NCBI GenBank assembly: GCA_050084515.1
Contig: CM114274.1
Location: 11,842,001 to 11,906,000, forward strand
Length of the DNA stretch: 64,000 nt
Direction: 5' to 3'
Origin: Blasia pusilla
Taxonomy: Eukaryota > Marchantiophyta > Marchantiopsida > Blasiales
The notes beneath the pieces were generated by a model. It ran no database searches, was not told the DNA's origin, and saw nothing but the letters and a program-made list of their open reading frames with translations. Within the stretch, counting starts at the first letter, position 1; each line of letters begins with the position of its first letter. Shown here in pieces: positions 34,251 through 46,600 of this stretch. The position numbers were made by a program, and so were the translations under genes.

Positions 34251-35022
34251 TATCGTGCGTATACACATCGCTATACAACCCATATTGTTGGTCACATCTA
34301 CATACCACACAACACCGATCTTCCACAACATACGAGTAGATCCACACAGAAATGAAACATACTCACGCATATACACTAGGATCCCACAACAAAATCAAGA
34401 GTAGTAAAAATGGCTCCCCCGGCCTAAAACTCCACTCATGAATCTACATCGGCATATCGAACCACGTCCACCCTTTACTATGAGGGAATCCGGATGCTAG
34501 CATCCCAACTCCTACATACCCACATACATCTATGCAAGAGAGGCGCTCTTAAGGCTCAACAAGAGGAAGATGGCTTGAGAAATCCATCTCTCTCACTCTT
34601 ATATCCTTGGGAAGAGCTAAAAGGCTCTTCCCCCAAAAATAGCCCTACCAACGGTAACCTGCATGCACAAGTTATCGGGTGACCGTTGACTCGCTCAAAG
34701 GATCACATGACAGACTAAAACCAAAATCGCCATAAATGACGTTCCCGACACAACAAACATATCGCCAACCTCATCCGACATCTCGGGACGAAGTTACACC
34801 CGAACAGCCCGCTGACTCTCTATATCGTCAATGCGATAGAACTCTACCTACGTCAAAATACGATGTGATGACTAGGTCTGTCATGCGTAAACACACTGCT
34901 ACACAATCCACATCGCTGGTCAAATCTACATACCACACAACACCGATCTTCCCCAACATTCGGATAGATCCACACATAAATGAAACATACTCACGCATAT
35001 GTACTGGGACCCCACAACCGAC
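34251..35022 (-). repeat. 3' LTR region of gypsy copy 2 (r1 35022-34879, LTR body 34878-34391, r2 34390-34251)
   Basis: r1 and r2 are ~140-bp direct repeats (both contain ATGAAACATACTCACGCATA and ACACAACACCGATCTTCC on the plus strand). The body between them matches 48338-48876 apart from a 48-base insertion there. On the minus strand it has GGATATAAGAGTGAGAG, a likely TATA region at the position equivalent to 6034 in copy 1. Parts of r (GCGATGTGTAT.CGCACGA) match copy 1 r. Confidence 0.75.
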
Positions 35023-35039
35023 CCCTAGCTAGCAGTTAG

Positions 35040-35300
35040 GTCCCCCTAACTCCAGATAGCACACACATATGTATCCGACAAGATCTCCTATCCTACACAT
35101 ATCTAGCACCATCAATGCCATCATCCCCGCAACACTGTAGCTACCCGTCGTGTTGATCCCTCCGAAGAGATCTAACACTCTCGTACTCTACTCCAAATAC
35201 AAGCACGGCTCCACGCATTCATCACGAGCTTGTCTGCACTCCACGCATCTCACCGCTCGTCCCCAACAACAATAACAAAGCTGCGCACCATGGGAAGAGA
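35040..35300 (-). pseudogene. Cys-rich module and methyltransferase motif I of copy 2
   Basis: Read on the minus strand in the same frame as the protease: LCYCCWGRAVRCVECRQ then ARDECVEPC, a stop, and RVLDLFGGINT (35178-35146), the SAM-binding motif I also found at 7593 in copy 1. About ten residues later the sequence becomes the element's 3' tail, so the rest of the enzyme is deleted. The CxCC...CxxC...C pattern directly before motif I recalls the ADD zinc module that precedes the catalytic domain in DNMT3 proteins, but it is too short and worn to be sure. Confidence 0.65.
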
Positions 35301-35439
35301 CACCCACCTTGGCATGTCTCTCCGTGGGACTATCCGCTGCGTGAATTTCTTCCGCATGTGTGCTCCTCTCCCCAAACCCTCCTGATCAACAAACACCATA
35401 TGTAAATGTTGCCAACGTGGTCACCATATCCTCACATGG

Positions 35440-35937
35440 TCGACCATCACCACTCCTTGCAAACAACATCGGTAGATGGCTCACCCGTCCATCACCTGAT
35501 CACCACCCTAGCTGATAAGAAATCGTCTCCTCCCAAAAATCCAGAATAAAACCAAGGGGATACAACACTATACTCCCTACCAACACATCATATGACTCTG
35601 CTGGTGTCGTAATCGCCCAAGTGCGCACCATCGCACTATCGGACTTATGCTCTTGCTGGAGTCTAACCACCAACTCCTGTCAAGTCATGTACTGCCTGGG
35701 TGATACGCCCCCAATAGAGGTATGTATCTGAAAGGGACAGCGCACAATGTCACCTTTCCGTAATCCCAACGTCAAACACGCCGTCTTTCCTAACATCAAG
35801 GGTTGCGCTCCCGAATCAAGTAGGACGCGTAGTGGGTGGTACACCGTACTTGTGGGACTAACTAAGCGAAACACTCCTGCTCTATGGCCGGTCGAGCTGG
35901 CATGTCTACCAACTTCGCCGCCGCCGCCGCATGCCAT
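35440..35937 (-). pseudogene. gypsy aspartic protease
   Basis: The active-site motif LLDSGAQPLML is followed by LTLGLRKGDIVRCPFQIHTSIGG. After a stop at 35680 comes YDVLVGSIVLYPLGFILDFW in the same frame, the usual retropepsin order (catalytic DSG, then a flap-side core, then the D-V-L-hG helix). It would cleave the polyprotein. It precedes the methyltransferase motif with no frame change, showing that the methyltransferase lies between protease and RT. Confidence 0.85.
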
Positions 35938-36831
35938 GACTTAGTGGGGGGACGTCCGGGGCTCCTGCTCCAAGGGCAAGTCCACCACCCAAGGTTGCAT
36001 GTGGATAAATTTTGTGTCCCTGGACTTATGTCCGTCCTATGGAAGGACTTGTCCGTATGGGCCCCACCTTTCCCTTCTTTCTCATTCCCCTTATTTGCCT
36101 TCGTGTTCCATACTCCCCCATTTCTCCTTTCCTCCACCTCCACTCCCTCCTCCTTCATTGCTCCTCTCATCCTTGCCTTGCCTTCCATCATGGACTAAAA
36201 GTGTGGATCCCACCTATTGGAACCCATATCCATCCTAAGGAAAGACTTCTCCTTTTTGTGCAACCATGCCACCACCTCCTCAACTATCTCTAAATGAGAG
36301 GCAGTCACCTCTCTATGCTCACACAACGTTACAGCCAGTCAGAACACCTCCGTTGGTCCAACTCCCAACGTCGCCAATTCCATGGCGGAAAGCAACGGAG
36401 CGTGGCTCATCCTAGTGGCCACCTCCAACAATGTGGTTGACACTGGCTCCACCCGAGCCGGCATAAGAGTCGTCTCTCCAACTCCTCGTGACGTCAACGC
36501 ACCTGCCCCACCCATGGTACTACCGATCGTCGAGGCACCATCGACGGTGTATGTAGTGCCTCCAACAATGTGAATGAATGGGGAACCCTTGCCTACCGCC
36601 CATCGGTCCATTCCTATGGGTCAATCTCAACCCCACCTCTCGATGGCTTGGTTACTCTTACAGCACCCCGAGTCACCACCGCATCAGCCTCAACCTGAGC
36701 CACACTACACATAAATCCCATCCCCGCAGAATCCTCACCAACATCGTGGTAAGATGTGGAGGTTGGCGCACACTAGCAACTCTCAGCTTTGCGTCTGCGT
36801 GCAACTGCATCATCGTCATGGCAGGAATCCT

Positions 36832-37068
36832 CTACTCCAACTGATCGATGCGCGTAAGGAGCATTGAATTGGGTGCACATCCTCCATCTCTTGTGACTGG
36901 TGATGGCACTCTACCACCATGATCACCCACTACTCGATCTCCACCAACTCTCTCGTCCCGGAGTCCTCCGTCTACCTCGGGACGTACCTCCCGGAGAAGA
37001 TCATAACACCTATCCCTAGTGTGACCATATCGATGACAATGATCACACTGCAATTGTGGTGGAGCCAT
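36832..37068 (-). pseudogene. gag zinc knuckle
   Basis: MAPPQLQCDHCHRYGHTRDRCYDLL contains Cys-x2-Cys-x4-His-x4-Cys (CCHC), the nucleocapsid RNA-binding knuckle of gag. It lies between the gag core and the protease. The stretch from about 36000 to 36800 separating it from the protease has broken frames and may hold a small insertion. Confidence 0.8.
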
Positions 37069-37639
37069 CCTCTATGGCTCATGAGCAATCAGAGGCACCC
37101 GTGGCCCTCTCCCATGTTGTGGGCAGTCCCTCTGCCTATGTGACCCACCACACGTCCAACAAGCCAACCCTGATCCCTGTTTGGAAATATATGTCGGTAC
37201 GGGCCGTTGCCTCATCCGCTCACGATACCCACCCTGCTCTCTGGGCCCACCAGCTCACTCCCGTGGTAGTGGTGTATGCTGGGACAATTAAGGATCTACT
37301 CCTACTCATCGACCCGTCGACTTCCGTGAAAATCTTGTGATCACCACCTACTCCTCACTCATGTTGAGCTCTACCCGCTCAGAAAACTCGAAGACCACCC
37401 TTCAAGGTGGGCTTCGCTGTGTGAAGCAACATTGCATCCCAAACTCTCCTCTGTAGCTCCTCGTCCAGCACTCCCTACCAATACTATACTGATTGCGCCT
37501 CAGTTATCCCATATGTGGCAATGATCAACCATCGCATGTACGTGAACGCCTCTCTCAGACTCTCACCCGATCTCCACTGAAAATCATGTAGACTCTTTAG
37601 CTTCTCGGTCCGCACGCCTTGGTAGCTCCTCCCCAACTC

Positions 37640-38239
37640 TCAGAACAACTCCACTATAGGACTGAAACTCGATGGTCCTCTACCACGAGAGGTCTCTGCC
37701 ACCTCACCACTCTCACTGCCATCCTCTCCATCTAGTCCTCGGGCTGATGGTGTAGGCCTCTCTGCCCTCACTATCCCATCATACGCCTCGCGGCCACTAG
37801 TGGACACATACCCTGGAGCCCAAGACACCCTCCAGGCATCGATCTCTACAGAGTATAGAGATTGGAACTCGATGTAGTCATCCATCGGCGGACCCTCCAA
37901 GTGCTGGAACAATCCCTTCCATGCCATAAAAGGGTTGAACCGCGTAGGGATCCGTATCTCCTGGAAGTCGCACCACGTGTCGATCTCCTGGATGAAGTCA
38001 TCTAGATCTATGGTGCATACCGTACCCGAGAAACGACGCATGCCTCGATGGCCCATGTCATCCATCTCTCTCCATGTATCACCGCCCCCGTCCGCGATCT
38101 CGTCACCAGACCCACTATCTAGTGATGACAATCTAGCCACGCATGGAAGTTGGGATGGTTCCTCACTCAAAACCCCTTGATACCTCACACCACTCCGTGT
38201 CACTCCACTACCACTACTCATACTACCCCGTTCTTCCAA
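37640..38239 (-). pseudogene. gag capsid-like region
   Basis: 199 open codons. After an acidic, Ser-rich N terminus comes DLDDFIQEIDTWCDFQEI then FMAWKGLFQHLEGPPMDDYIEF, the pattern of plant Ty3/gypsy gag (Retrotrans_gag): small helices with conserved W and F. Two possible starts exist (38239 and 38221). The frame breaks before the knuckle, so it is counted as a pseudogene. Confidence 0.7.
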
Positions 38240-39928
38240 ACCCTGGAAGAACGCCGTGATGATAATCCTGTCTCACCCGCTCAAGCACTCACACTCACCA
38301 AGAGTCTCCCACACTCCTCACTAGCTCACCTACGCTACTGGTAATCCCGTGACAACACACCTGACCTCACGCACACTCAACACTGGGGCTCACCATCAGC
38401 CTCCCACTAACTCACCTAAACCTATGAACATTCTCGGGTCATACATGCAACCCCTACATGGCAACCACCGTATATCCACCAACATGCTACACATGAAAGG
38501 AGTCTACACTTATCACCATCGCTACACCCATCTAGCATCAGCAACTACCCGATATCCAGGACTCTTAATCACATAAGATAAGTGCGGGAAAAGGGACTCG
38601 AATGGGTAACATGAACACGTCCGCCAACCAACTGCACTGTCAACACCCACACCTCCATGTGACATGGAAACCTTCGCAACACAAAAACCTCCTCAAACAC
38701 ACGTCTAACCTCTCGTCAGCAAATGCAGACTACCCGTTGGTATCGACACGTGTGTCTCCATCAGAATCCTCGCAAATCCCAACTACGCCCAAAAAACATC
38801 AAGTCCCGAATATCTTTCCCCCACTCCCGAGCATTGCTCAATTACTCCAAGTCACGTCAACTCCAAGGAAATGCCCAACCATATCCACAACCCAACGTGG
38901 TTGGCGAGGCTACCACGTCTCGGTCCAACCCTATCACCCTCCTATTGCGTTCGTCGTTCCCACCTCGGTCCGCCTCCCACTACGTTGTGGCTCCTCGCTG
39001 TTCTCTACGCAAAGCTTGCCTAGTCCTTCCGCAGACTCCCTTTTCCTCTGCCCGTCGCTCTCACCTAATGCACGAGCATGGCTCCCTATGAGCCCGCGTC
39101 CCTTTGCAGAGCCTTAACTCCTTAATTTGGAGCTCAGGTTCTTCCCAACCCCACACTTCTCGGACTCCTCTACAGGGCTCCCTATGAGCCCATCCCTTCC
39201 TTCCTTCTTCTTTTTCCCTCGTGGGGCTGAATGATGTCGCTGGAGTTGGTCCACGAATCCTCACGAGCACCCTCTTGACGACGGATGAGGACGACAACGG
39301 AGGAGCTCTACGGGATGGCGGCCGGGATGGTGAAGGGGGGACCGATTTTTTTGGTGGGATGGAGGATGAAGGGGGGTCGTGTGTTATATCAAAACGGAGA
39401 TATCAACTTCCTCCACATTTTGATCCATAGCATCAATCTTATAGTGAAGTATTTTTCATTTTATTGTATTTTGTAGATTTTTGTTTTTTTAGGGTTTCTC
39501 ATGTTGGTATTAGGGGCCTCTTTGTTGTCTCGTTTCGTTGTCATGCCTTGAATGTTTCCAAGACAACTCATGTAGTCATTCCACACCACCCTTTTTTTCT
39601 CTATGTCCTTATCCTGTAGTCACACATGTTTCTCGCTCACGTTTGACTTATGTTTTTCTCCCTTATCGCACTCTATTTCCCATCTTTTTTTCCCATCTAT
39701 TCTCTTTCCATATGATTAGTACCTCCATACTATCTCTACATTGTTTTGGGAATGGGTTGGGCCATAGGTCCTAGGGGAAGAGGGTAGATAAGAGTTCATA
39801 CTAGGGAGAGCATTTCCGTGGACAGGAAGAGAGTCGATTACCATTAGAGCTAGTTCGAATGGGGGTTGCGGGGCGGGGTTTGTCTCTCGAGTTTGATGGA
39901 GGGGGTCATGTTCTCTTCTTGGTGAGAG
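38240..39928. other. region between gag of copy 2 and non-LTR copy B; no confident gene
   Basis: To about 39100 it is probably leader of copy 2 (minus). From about 39200 the sequence changes, with poly-G and T-rich stretches, and may be the 5' UTR of non-LTR copy B. Open frames overlap on both strands and none shows a domain. The exact insertion boundary of copy B could not be placed. Confidence 0.35.
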
Positions 39929-42846
39929 GTGTCCATGCCTCGACCCGCATCGGCCCCTCGCGAAGGGGCTCGTGGGTTGTCTAGCCGGGATACGAAATGC
40001 CCTTGTTGTCCCGAATTCTTCACTCGTTCAAGAATTCGGAACCATTTAGGGGCTAAACATCCTGACTTTGATAGATTTGGATGGGTGGTTCCTCCAGTCG
40101 ATCATGGATGCTCACCGGTGCTTCATGCATCATCACCCCCTCCTGAGGCATGGGAGTGGTTGAGGTCCCACCTTGGCAGCATCACAGGTCTCTTTGAGAC
40201 CCGTTTTCCCTGCCCGAGGTTGTTTCATAGGATCCCCTATGCTATTCGAGAGGAGCTTCGCCAGTCTTTCCTCCTGCCCTTATCTAGGATCGCGCTTGAT
40301 CCTATGGATGAGCTCTCGTGGTATCTATAACTTCTCCTTCCACGATGGTGTCTTTGCTATACCCGAGGAGGGAAGGTCGGCCATAGAGAGGTTGTGGCCC
40401 GATTGCGGCGCTTCCGAGGAGGTGATTGGGAGTCTCTGCAGAGCGAGTTCGTGGCATATGCCAGAGGTAGCACTCCACGTGGTTTCCCAGCGGACGATCT
40501 TGTAGTTTCCAGATTGCGACGATGTAGGACACTTGGGAGAGCCGGGGAGTACTCGCGAGCAGCTCGTGCGCTCCGCCCTATGGATATGGCTCCTCCTTCC
40601 ACTGTTACCATTGACGCCCTCCGGAGGCTACACCCTCGTCCAACGGTTGACATCCCAGCATTTGTACGTGACTTCCATCCTGACACGACCTTATGCCTAG
40701 ACCCGTCCCTCTTTGCACGGGCACTCGGGCGTTCCCCTAGGATAGAAGGTGGAGGGTTGTCCGATATGATGTACGAACACCTTCGTGATTGCTTTCCCCC
40801 CGAGGACTCTGCTAGCGGCTTTTCCGAGTTGCTTCAGGTTGCCTCTCACCTAGCTCAGGGGAGAGTGCCAACAGCAGTAGCCCGGGTTTTGGGGGCGGGG
40901 AGAATTTTGGCGTTATCGAAGGAGGGTGGAGGGATCCGTCCGATTGCCATAGGGGAGGTGCTCTTGCGGTTGGTGAGTCGCACTATCACTTTGCAGTTCC
41001 GTGAGGCTTTCCAGTCACATCTGAGTCCGCACTAGTTTGGAGTTGCCACGCGAGCCGGTTGTGAGGCTGTAGCCTTAGGTTTGAGGGCTTGTTTAGACAT
41101 ACATCCCGAGTGGGTGGTTCTCCAAGTTTATGTGGAGAACGCCTTTAACTCAGTGTCTCGAGCAGCTATCTTCACGGAGTTGAGAGACGCAGGGGGTCCC
41201 ATAGCAAGTCTGATTCCCTTCGTGCATGCTTTTTATGGGGCTCCCTCGGCACTCTATTTTCACCACGGTAGGTTCGAGGAGGAGGTCACGGTCTTGGAGT
41301 CTGCTACCGGGATGTGTCAGGGTGATCCCTTGGGGGGTACATTGTTTGCCTTGGCTCATTATCAAGCGGTTCTTTCTACGGTGGAGGCTTTCCCGGGTTG
41401 CATTTTCCCTTCGTTGGCAGATGATACTCACATTGTTGGCCCTGGAGACTTGGTTGTTCCTGCATTTCGGCACTTCTCAGCACAGTTGGCATATGTCGGC
41501 CTTGCGGTGAAGGTGGGAAAGTGCAAGGCTTGGTCTTCATTAGGCTTGTCAGCGGATATTCATTTACCCGACGGTTTTTTGACACCTGCTGGAGGGCTTC
41601 GTGTCTTGGGAGTTCCACTCGGGAGCCAGGACTTTGTATCGAGTTTTGTGGCGGCGGCTCTTATCAAGGATCTTCTCCACATCAACGATCTCACGAGGAT
41701 TGGTGACCCTCAAGTAGCTTATGGAATCCTCTCGTCATGTTTTGCCCGTAGACCTGGTTATCTGTGTAGAACTGTATGGGCAACTAGTCATATTTCTTCC
41801 TTGTATAGATCCTTTGATAGAAAGATTATGCAGGCATTTGGGGATCTTTTAGGACCCGGCTCATTAGAGCGCCCCGCGGGGGAGCTAGCTCGTAGACAGG
41901 CTTCTTGGCCAATTGCCTTTGGTGGAGTAGGTCTCATAGCGACTGAGTTAGTGGTGTCTTCAGCCTTTTTAGGGAGTTGGGCCACTATAGCACCCCTCCT
42001 TTGCTCCCGATTTTTGGTTAGGGATAGACCGCTACTTTTACAATACGTTTCCCAAGTTGAGGATGGTCTTTTCCCACTTCAGTCTTCACTTACAGCTTGT
42101 AGAGACTCCCTTCTTGTTGAGGCTAGAGCAGTTCTTTCCGCTTTCTCTTCCCTAGTTTCCTCCGGACAGTCGGGGCTCCAATCTTCTTTGATGGAAGCCC
42201 ACTTTGATGCATTGTTTAGAGCTACTATGTCGGACGGGAATATCCCCATGGAGGTTCAGGCCTGTATTCGCTCTTGCTTCGGAAAGGGGGCAAGCTCATG
42301 GGTGGGGGCTCGTCCCCTCATCCTGGCTTTCCGCATCGCACCACTTACCTACACTACAGCGATGAGGTTCCGACTGGGCCTGCCCCAACCAACGGTGGTT
42401 GGTTCGACACATTGCGAGTGTCGCCGGAGTCTGGATCCACTTGGTGTGCATTTGGCACGGTGTCCAGTTGGGGGTGAGAGGATAGCCACTCACGATGCAG
42501 TGCGGGATATTATGTTCTCCATTGCTCGGGAGAGTGGATTCCATGTACAGGAGAGAGGCACTACTCCATGCGGGATTCCCTTATCCGTGTTGATCTCTAC
42601 ATGACGAGGGAGGCTGAGGTGATGGTAGCGGATGTTGTAGTGACGGATCCTACGCGGGAGGCGGTGCGAGCCCAAGTGGTAGCACAAGGGAGATTGCTAC
42701 AAGGAGCTGCGGCGGCGGTCAAAAAGACCCGCATCTACAGTCGACTTCATGACGGACATCGATTTATCCCCCTAGCCATTGAGATGTACGGGGCGATGGG
42801 AGAGAGGTTTGACTCGTTCCTTATGGATTGCGCCCATCATCTCTAG
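39929..42846 (+). pseudogene. R2-like non-LTR retrotransposon copy B, nearly full-length ORF
   Basis: One frame runs from 39929 to 42604 with stops only at 40328 (TAA) and 41033 (TAG), then a frameshift to 42568-42846. Features in order: Cys2-His2 finger (CPCCPEFFTRSRIRNHLGAKH minus the last residue, about 39998-40055), RT motif 1 (SKEGGGIRPIAIGE, about 40917), motif A area (VLQVYVENAFNSVSR, about 41110), motif B (MCQGDPLGG), catalytic ADD in SLADDTHIVGP (about 41415), and GVPLGS. A C-terminal Cys-Cys-His-Cys knuckle (CECRRSLDPLGVHLARC, about 42409) and endonuclease motifs (VDLYM...VVVTDPTRE, about 42586-42651) follow. In motif A the expected catalytic Asp is Tyr. The layout of N-terminal finger plus C-terminal restriction-like endonuclease is the R2/NeSL type. 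Confidence 0.85.
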
Positions 42847-43689
42847 TCGAGAAATGGGTTGTCCTTAGCCACAACGATACTTTATTGTAGGCAACGGGTC
42901 TCCATAGCTTTGCAGCGCGACCAGGCAAATGGGCTTCAGGGGCAGGCTCAGGCGGTTGGAGACGCCAATGCTAGAGGCCCACTTAGTAGTAGTCATAGTT
43001 CTGTAGGTGTTGCTGATATTGTCTCTGCTATTGGTGATTCTGGTCGTTAGGGGGGAAGGCCCCCTTCTTTCTGCTTGGGGCCGATTAGGTCCCAAGCAGA
43101 GGTCTTCCTTTTTGGCTCTCGTGATGGGTTCCCCATCCTTTTTTATACATATTTTATATCTCTGCTCCTCTAGGCTGGGCTCGCACGCAACCCTACGCGG
43201 TTGCTCCCTTTTAGCCCCGATCGGCCCTCATTCTCTGGAGCTTCTTGCTCCTCTACTCTAACTCTTCCTACTCCTCTCTCCTCTTTGTTGCTTTTTAGGA
43301 GCCATAATGGCTCCTCCTTAGGTACGCCGTACTTGGGAGGTACAAAGGTACCTGCCCTAAACCCTCAAAGCCTTAATTGCTCTTCCTTCCTCCTCTCGGA
43401 CTTTTACTACCCCTGATCTCCTTTCCTCCCGCTTTCTTCCATCTCGCAACCCACTTACATCCGCCCACATCTCCTTGGCTCCCTTTTTTGGGCACGCGGC
43501 CCTATCCAGGGTATGTCCTTTACCCCCGTGCGATGAGGCTCCTTCCGTGAGCCTACCCCCCTCACCCAGATTATAGTTTAGTCGTTGTCATGATTAGGGC
43601 CCGTGCACAGTACGGATTCTTATTTGAATATTCCTTCGTTTGTCAATTTTTTCACATGTAGAGTTTTTTGACGTTTGAGGGGGGCTTGA
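42847..43689. other. 3' flank of copy B, with a possible reverse Helitron-like end
   Basis: Pyrimidine-rich, no gene. The phrase GGGCCCGTGCACAGTACGG at about 43588-43606 (preceded by ATTA) reads on the minus strand as a hairpin followed by CTAAT, a possible Helitron end (CTRR plus T). Otherwise this is likely the 3' UTR of copy B. Confidence 0.3.
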
Positions 43690-46600
43690 GGAGCAGGAGG
43701 ACTATGGAGGGAGACTATGGCGGACGTTTAGAATTTTGTTTGTAACTATTTCCATAGTAATCCAATCTTTTCAATTTAAGGTCCAATGTGTTCATCTTCT
43801 CAAGCTTGAACTTTGGGTTCTTCTTTTTTCCACTTAAGATTGAGATTTCCAAAGTTCTTGGGATCTTTGGACCTCCTTCTCTCCTAAATGTGCTCATAGA
43901 TTCCTATACGCAATTTCAAACATAGCGCTCTCCTTATAGAGTGATACCGGCTTACCATCGGTTTAAGAGATTCCTCTTGCTTTTCTGGATCTTTTGATAC
44001 GGGCTGGGCCCAACATTACGAACTCATTCCCTCATAGCGGTCATTGGTGGGTGGCTCACTTCCTCCCCCACATCCTCTTTTTCGGTGTTTCCAATTTCTT
44101 TCATAACTTTCTTCTCGAATGTCGATTTTGGGCATGTTTGGGCCTGTTTCGATCGTCTTGACGAGCTCGTTCTTTTGATATCAAGAAGGTTTTCTACTTT
44201 TTCTTTCTTCTTTGTAGGCGCCTATTTTTGTGTACAAGTTTGTTTTAGGTCAATTCCTCCCAAAAGTCTTCCTTGCTCTTTCAACTCCTTACCTTATTGT
44301 TTCGCCCCTACATACATTTAGAACATTAGAAATTCATATTCTTGAGCCACCTCTTCCGATACCATATCCATCACTTTTCCTTTTCAATTACTTTTTATAT
44401 TTTTCTTATAGTAACTTTCAATCATAAATTCGGTATTGCCTAATCTTCATCTCTCCACTACTTTTGCTTTGTTCGTTATCCTCATGCTTTCTCCAAACCA
44501 CGTTCCGTATGTCTTTTCTTGTCTTCGGAGACTTGCCTACCTTTACTTCTATGTCATCAGAGATGGAGTTGGATTCTCCATCTACTCACTTATATGGTTT
44601 TACACGCCCTCCTACAGCCATAACTTCTCCCCCTGGTTCACCTCCTCATCGTCGATCTCGCCATTTTCCTCCAGATGCTAATACACCCATTACACTCGCT
44701 ACATTTCTTCAAGATTCTCCTCTTCTCCCTTCTTCGCCTTGTCCTATTGAGCCTAATCCTGATCCATTATTATCAAATCCTTCTACTTTGCCATCCCCAC
44801 ATATCTCATCTATGCCCTTGCTTCCAACTCCCATCTATTCTACCCGAATCTCCCCTCTTCCTCCTCCTCCTTCCCCAACCTATTTACCCCCTCATCGTCG
44901 GCCATCACCACCTCTTGCACCTCCCACCTCCTCTCCTTGTAACCCTTCTACTTCTCCATTTGTACCAAAGGTTCGTTGCATACCTTGTGGTAAGGACTTT
45001 GCTCCTAATGGGATCAAAAGACATCAGTGATCTTGTCGATCCATGCATGGGCCTTCAATCCCTAACCCGATACCAACTCCCTCTGACTCCCCACGGCAAG
45101 AATCGCTTGGACCTGGTTAAGCCAAATTGATCTCCTTCGCTCTTTCCATCCAGGTCTTCCTCGTCCTAGACTCTACACTTGCATTCCTATTGCTCTTCGC
45201 CCCGTCACCCAACAAGCTTTGCTATTCCCATTAGAAAGGTTAGCGCGTGACCCCACAGATATAAATGCTTGGTATCTCCTATTACTCTTCCCACAATGGG
45301 TTTTAGTCCTCCCTCCAAGGGGGGGTGCAATGGGTCATTGTGAAACCTCCACACGTATTCAACGCTTTATGTCAGGGGATTGGGAGAATCTTCAGAATGA
45401 GCATGTACTTCGAGCTGAGGCCTTAGCTACGGCTCATGCCACTCAACATGCCAATCATGGGAGGCCTTCAATACAACAACGCCTTCGACGAAGTCTACTA
45501 TTGGGGCAGGTTGGTGAGTTTTCACGTGCAGCTCGAGCATTAGGTCCTCTTTCTCCGGCGGTTCCAAGTGCGGAAACAGTGGCTCTCTTAGAAGCTTTTC
45601 ATCCTCCTTCAAGTGGCGATGCTCCATCTTTTGTGGAAGACTATTCAACAGACCTTGACTTGGAGCTTGACTTGGAGGTTTTCACTAGGGATTTTTTGCA
45701 TACTCCTCGCTTATCAACAAGCGGGCTATCAGGGATGGTTTTTGAGCATCTCCGCGATTGCTTTATCCCAGCAGATTCAGCAAGTGGTTTTGTCTCTCTA
45801 TATAAGGAGGACAACTCGCGAGCCTCATTCTATTTGTTCGCTCCTTCTATGCCTATGATACGCCCATTATCTATTCCCATCATGCTACTTTTGGGGAATA
45901 TAGTATTCTACAATCGGCTTGTGGCACACGTCAAGGTGATCCCATGGGAGGCCCACTCTTTGCCATTGCCCATTTTCGTGCCCTTCGAGCATCAGCGCAA
46001 GCATTTCCATCTTGTCTTTTCCCTTCTATTGCTGATGACACTCACATTTTAGGTCCTCCTTCTGAAGTGGTTCCTGCTTATACCCATTTTGTGGAGCAAC
46101 TCTCTTTCTTAAACCTTAAAGTCCAACCTAGTAAATGTGGAGTATGGTCTCCTTCATGCCTTCCCTCAACATTCACCCCACCTACAACTGATTTTCCCAT
46201 TTACATTGAAGGGGTTAGAGTTCTTGGGGTCCCAATTGGCTTCATCGACTATGTCTCAAAGTTCTTGGATGAGGCCCTTTTGAAAGACATGGAATGGCTT
46301 CATTTATTACCTCATCTTGGGGATCCCCAAGTGGCTTATGGGATTCTCTCCCAATGTTTTCTTCGACGTCCTTCCTACCTTCTTCGCACTTGTCCTCCCA
46401 CTTCAAGCTTCTTACATCGGCTGGCCTCTTTTGATGCTTCTATCTTGGCAACTTTTGGTCAACTTCTTGGCCCGAATACCTTTGAGGGAGAGGATGGTGT
46501 CTTTGCTTCACGACAAGCTATCTTGCCTATTTCTTTTGGAGGGTGGGACTATCCTCCATCACATCTGCTCCCTTGCCTTTTTGGGGAGTTGGGCGTTGTA

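Larger units (their letters stand above)
34251..38239 (-). mobile_element. Ty3/gypsy copy 2 of the methyltransferase family (3' deleted)
   Basis: On the minus strand: gag (38239-37640), zinc knuckle (37068-36832), protease (35937-35680), a Cys-rich stretch, methyltransferase motif I (35178 downward), then a jump straight to the 3' tail (GGAGTTAGGGGGACCTAACT, matching about 12082-12101 of copy 1), purine tract and r-LTR-r (35022-34251). RT, RNase H, integrase and most of the methyltransferase are therefore missing. A similar LTR in the same orientation at 48338-48876 is probably its 5' LTR, separated by inserted elements. Confidence 0.8.
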
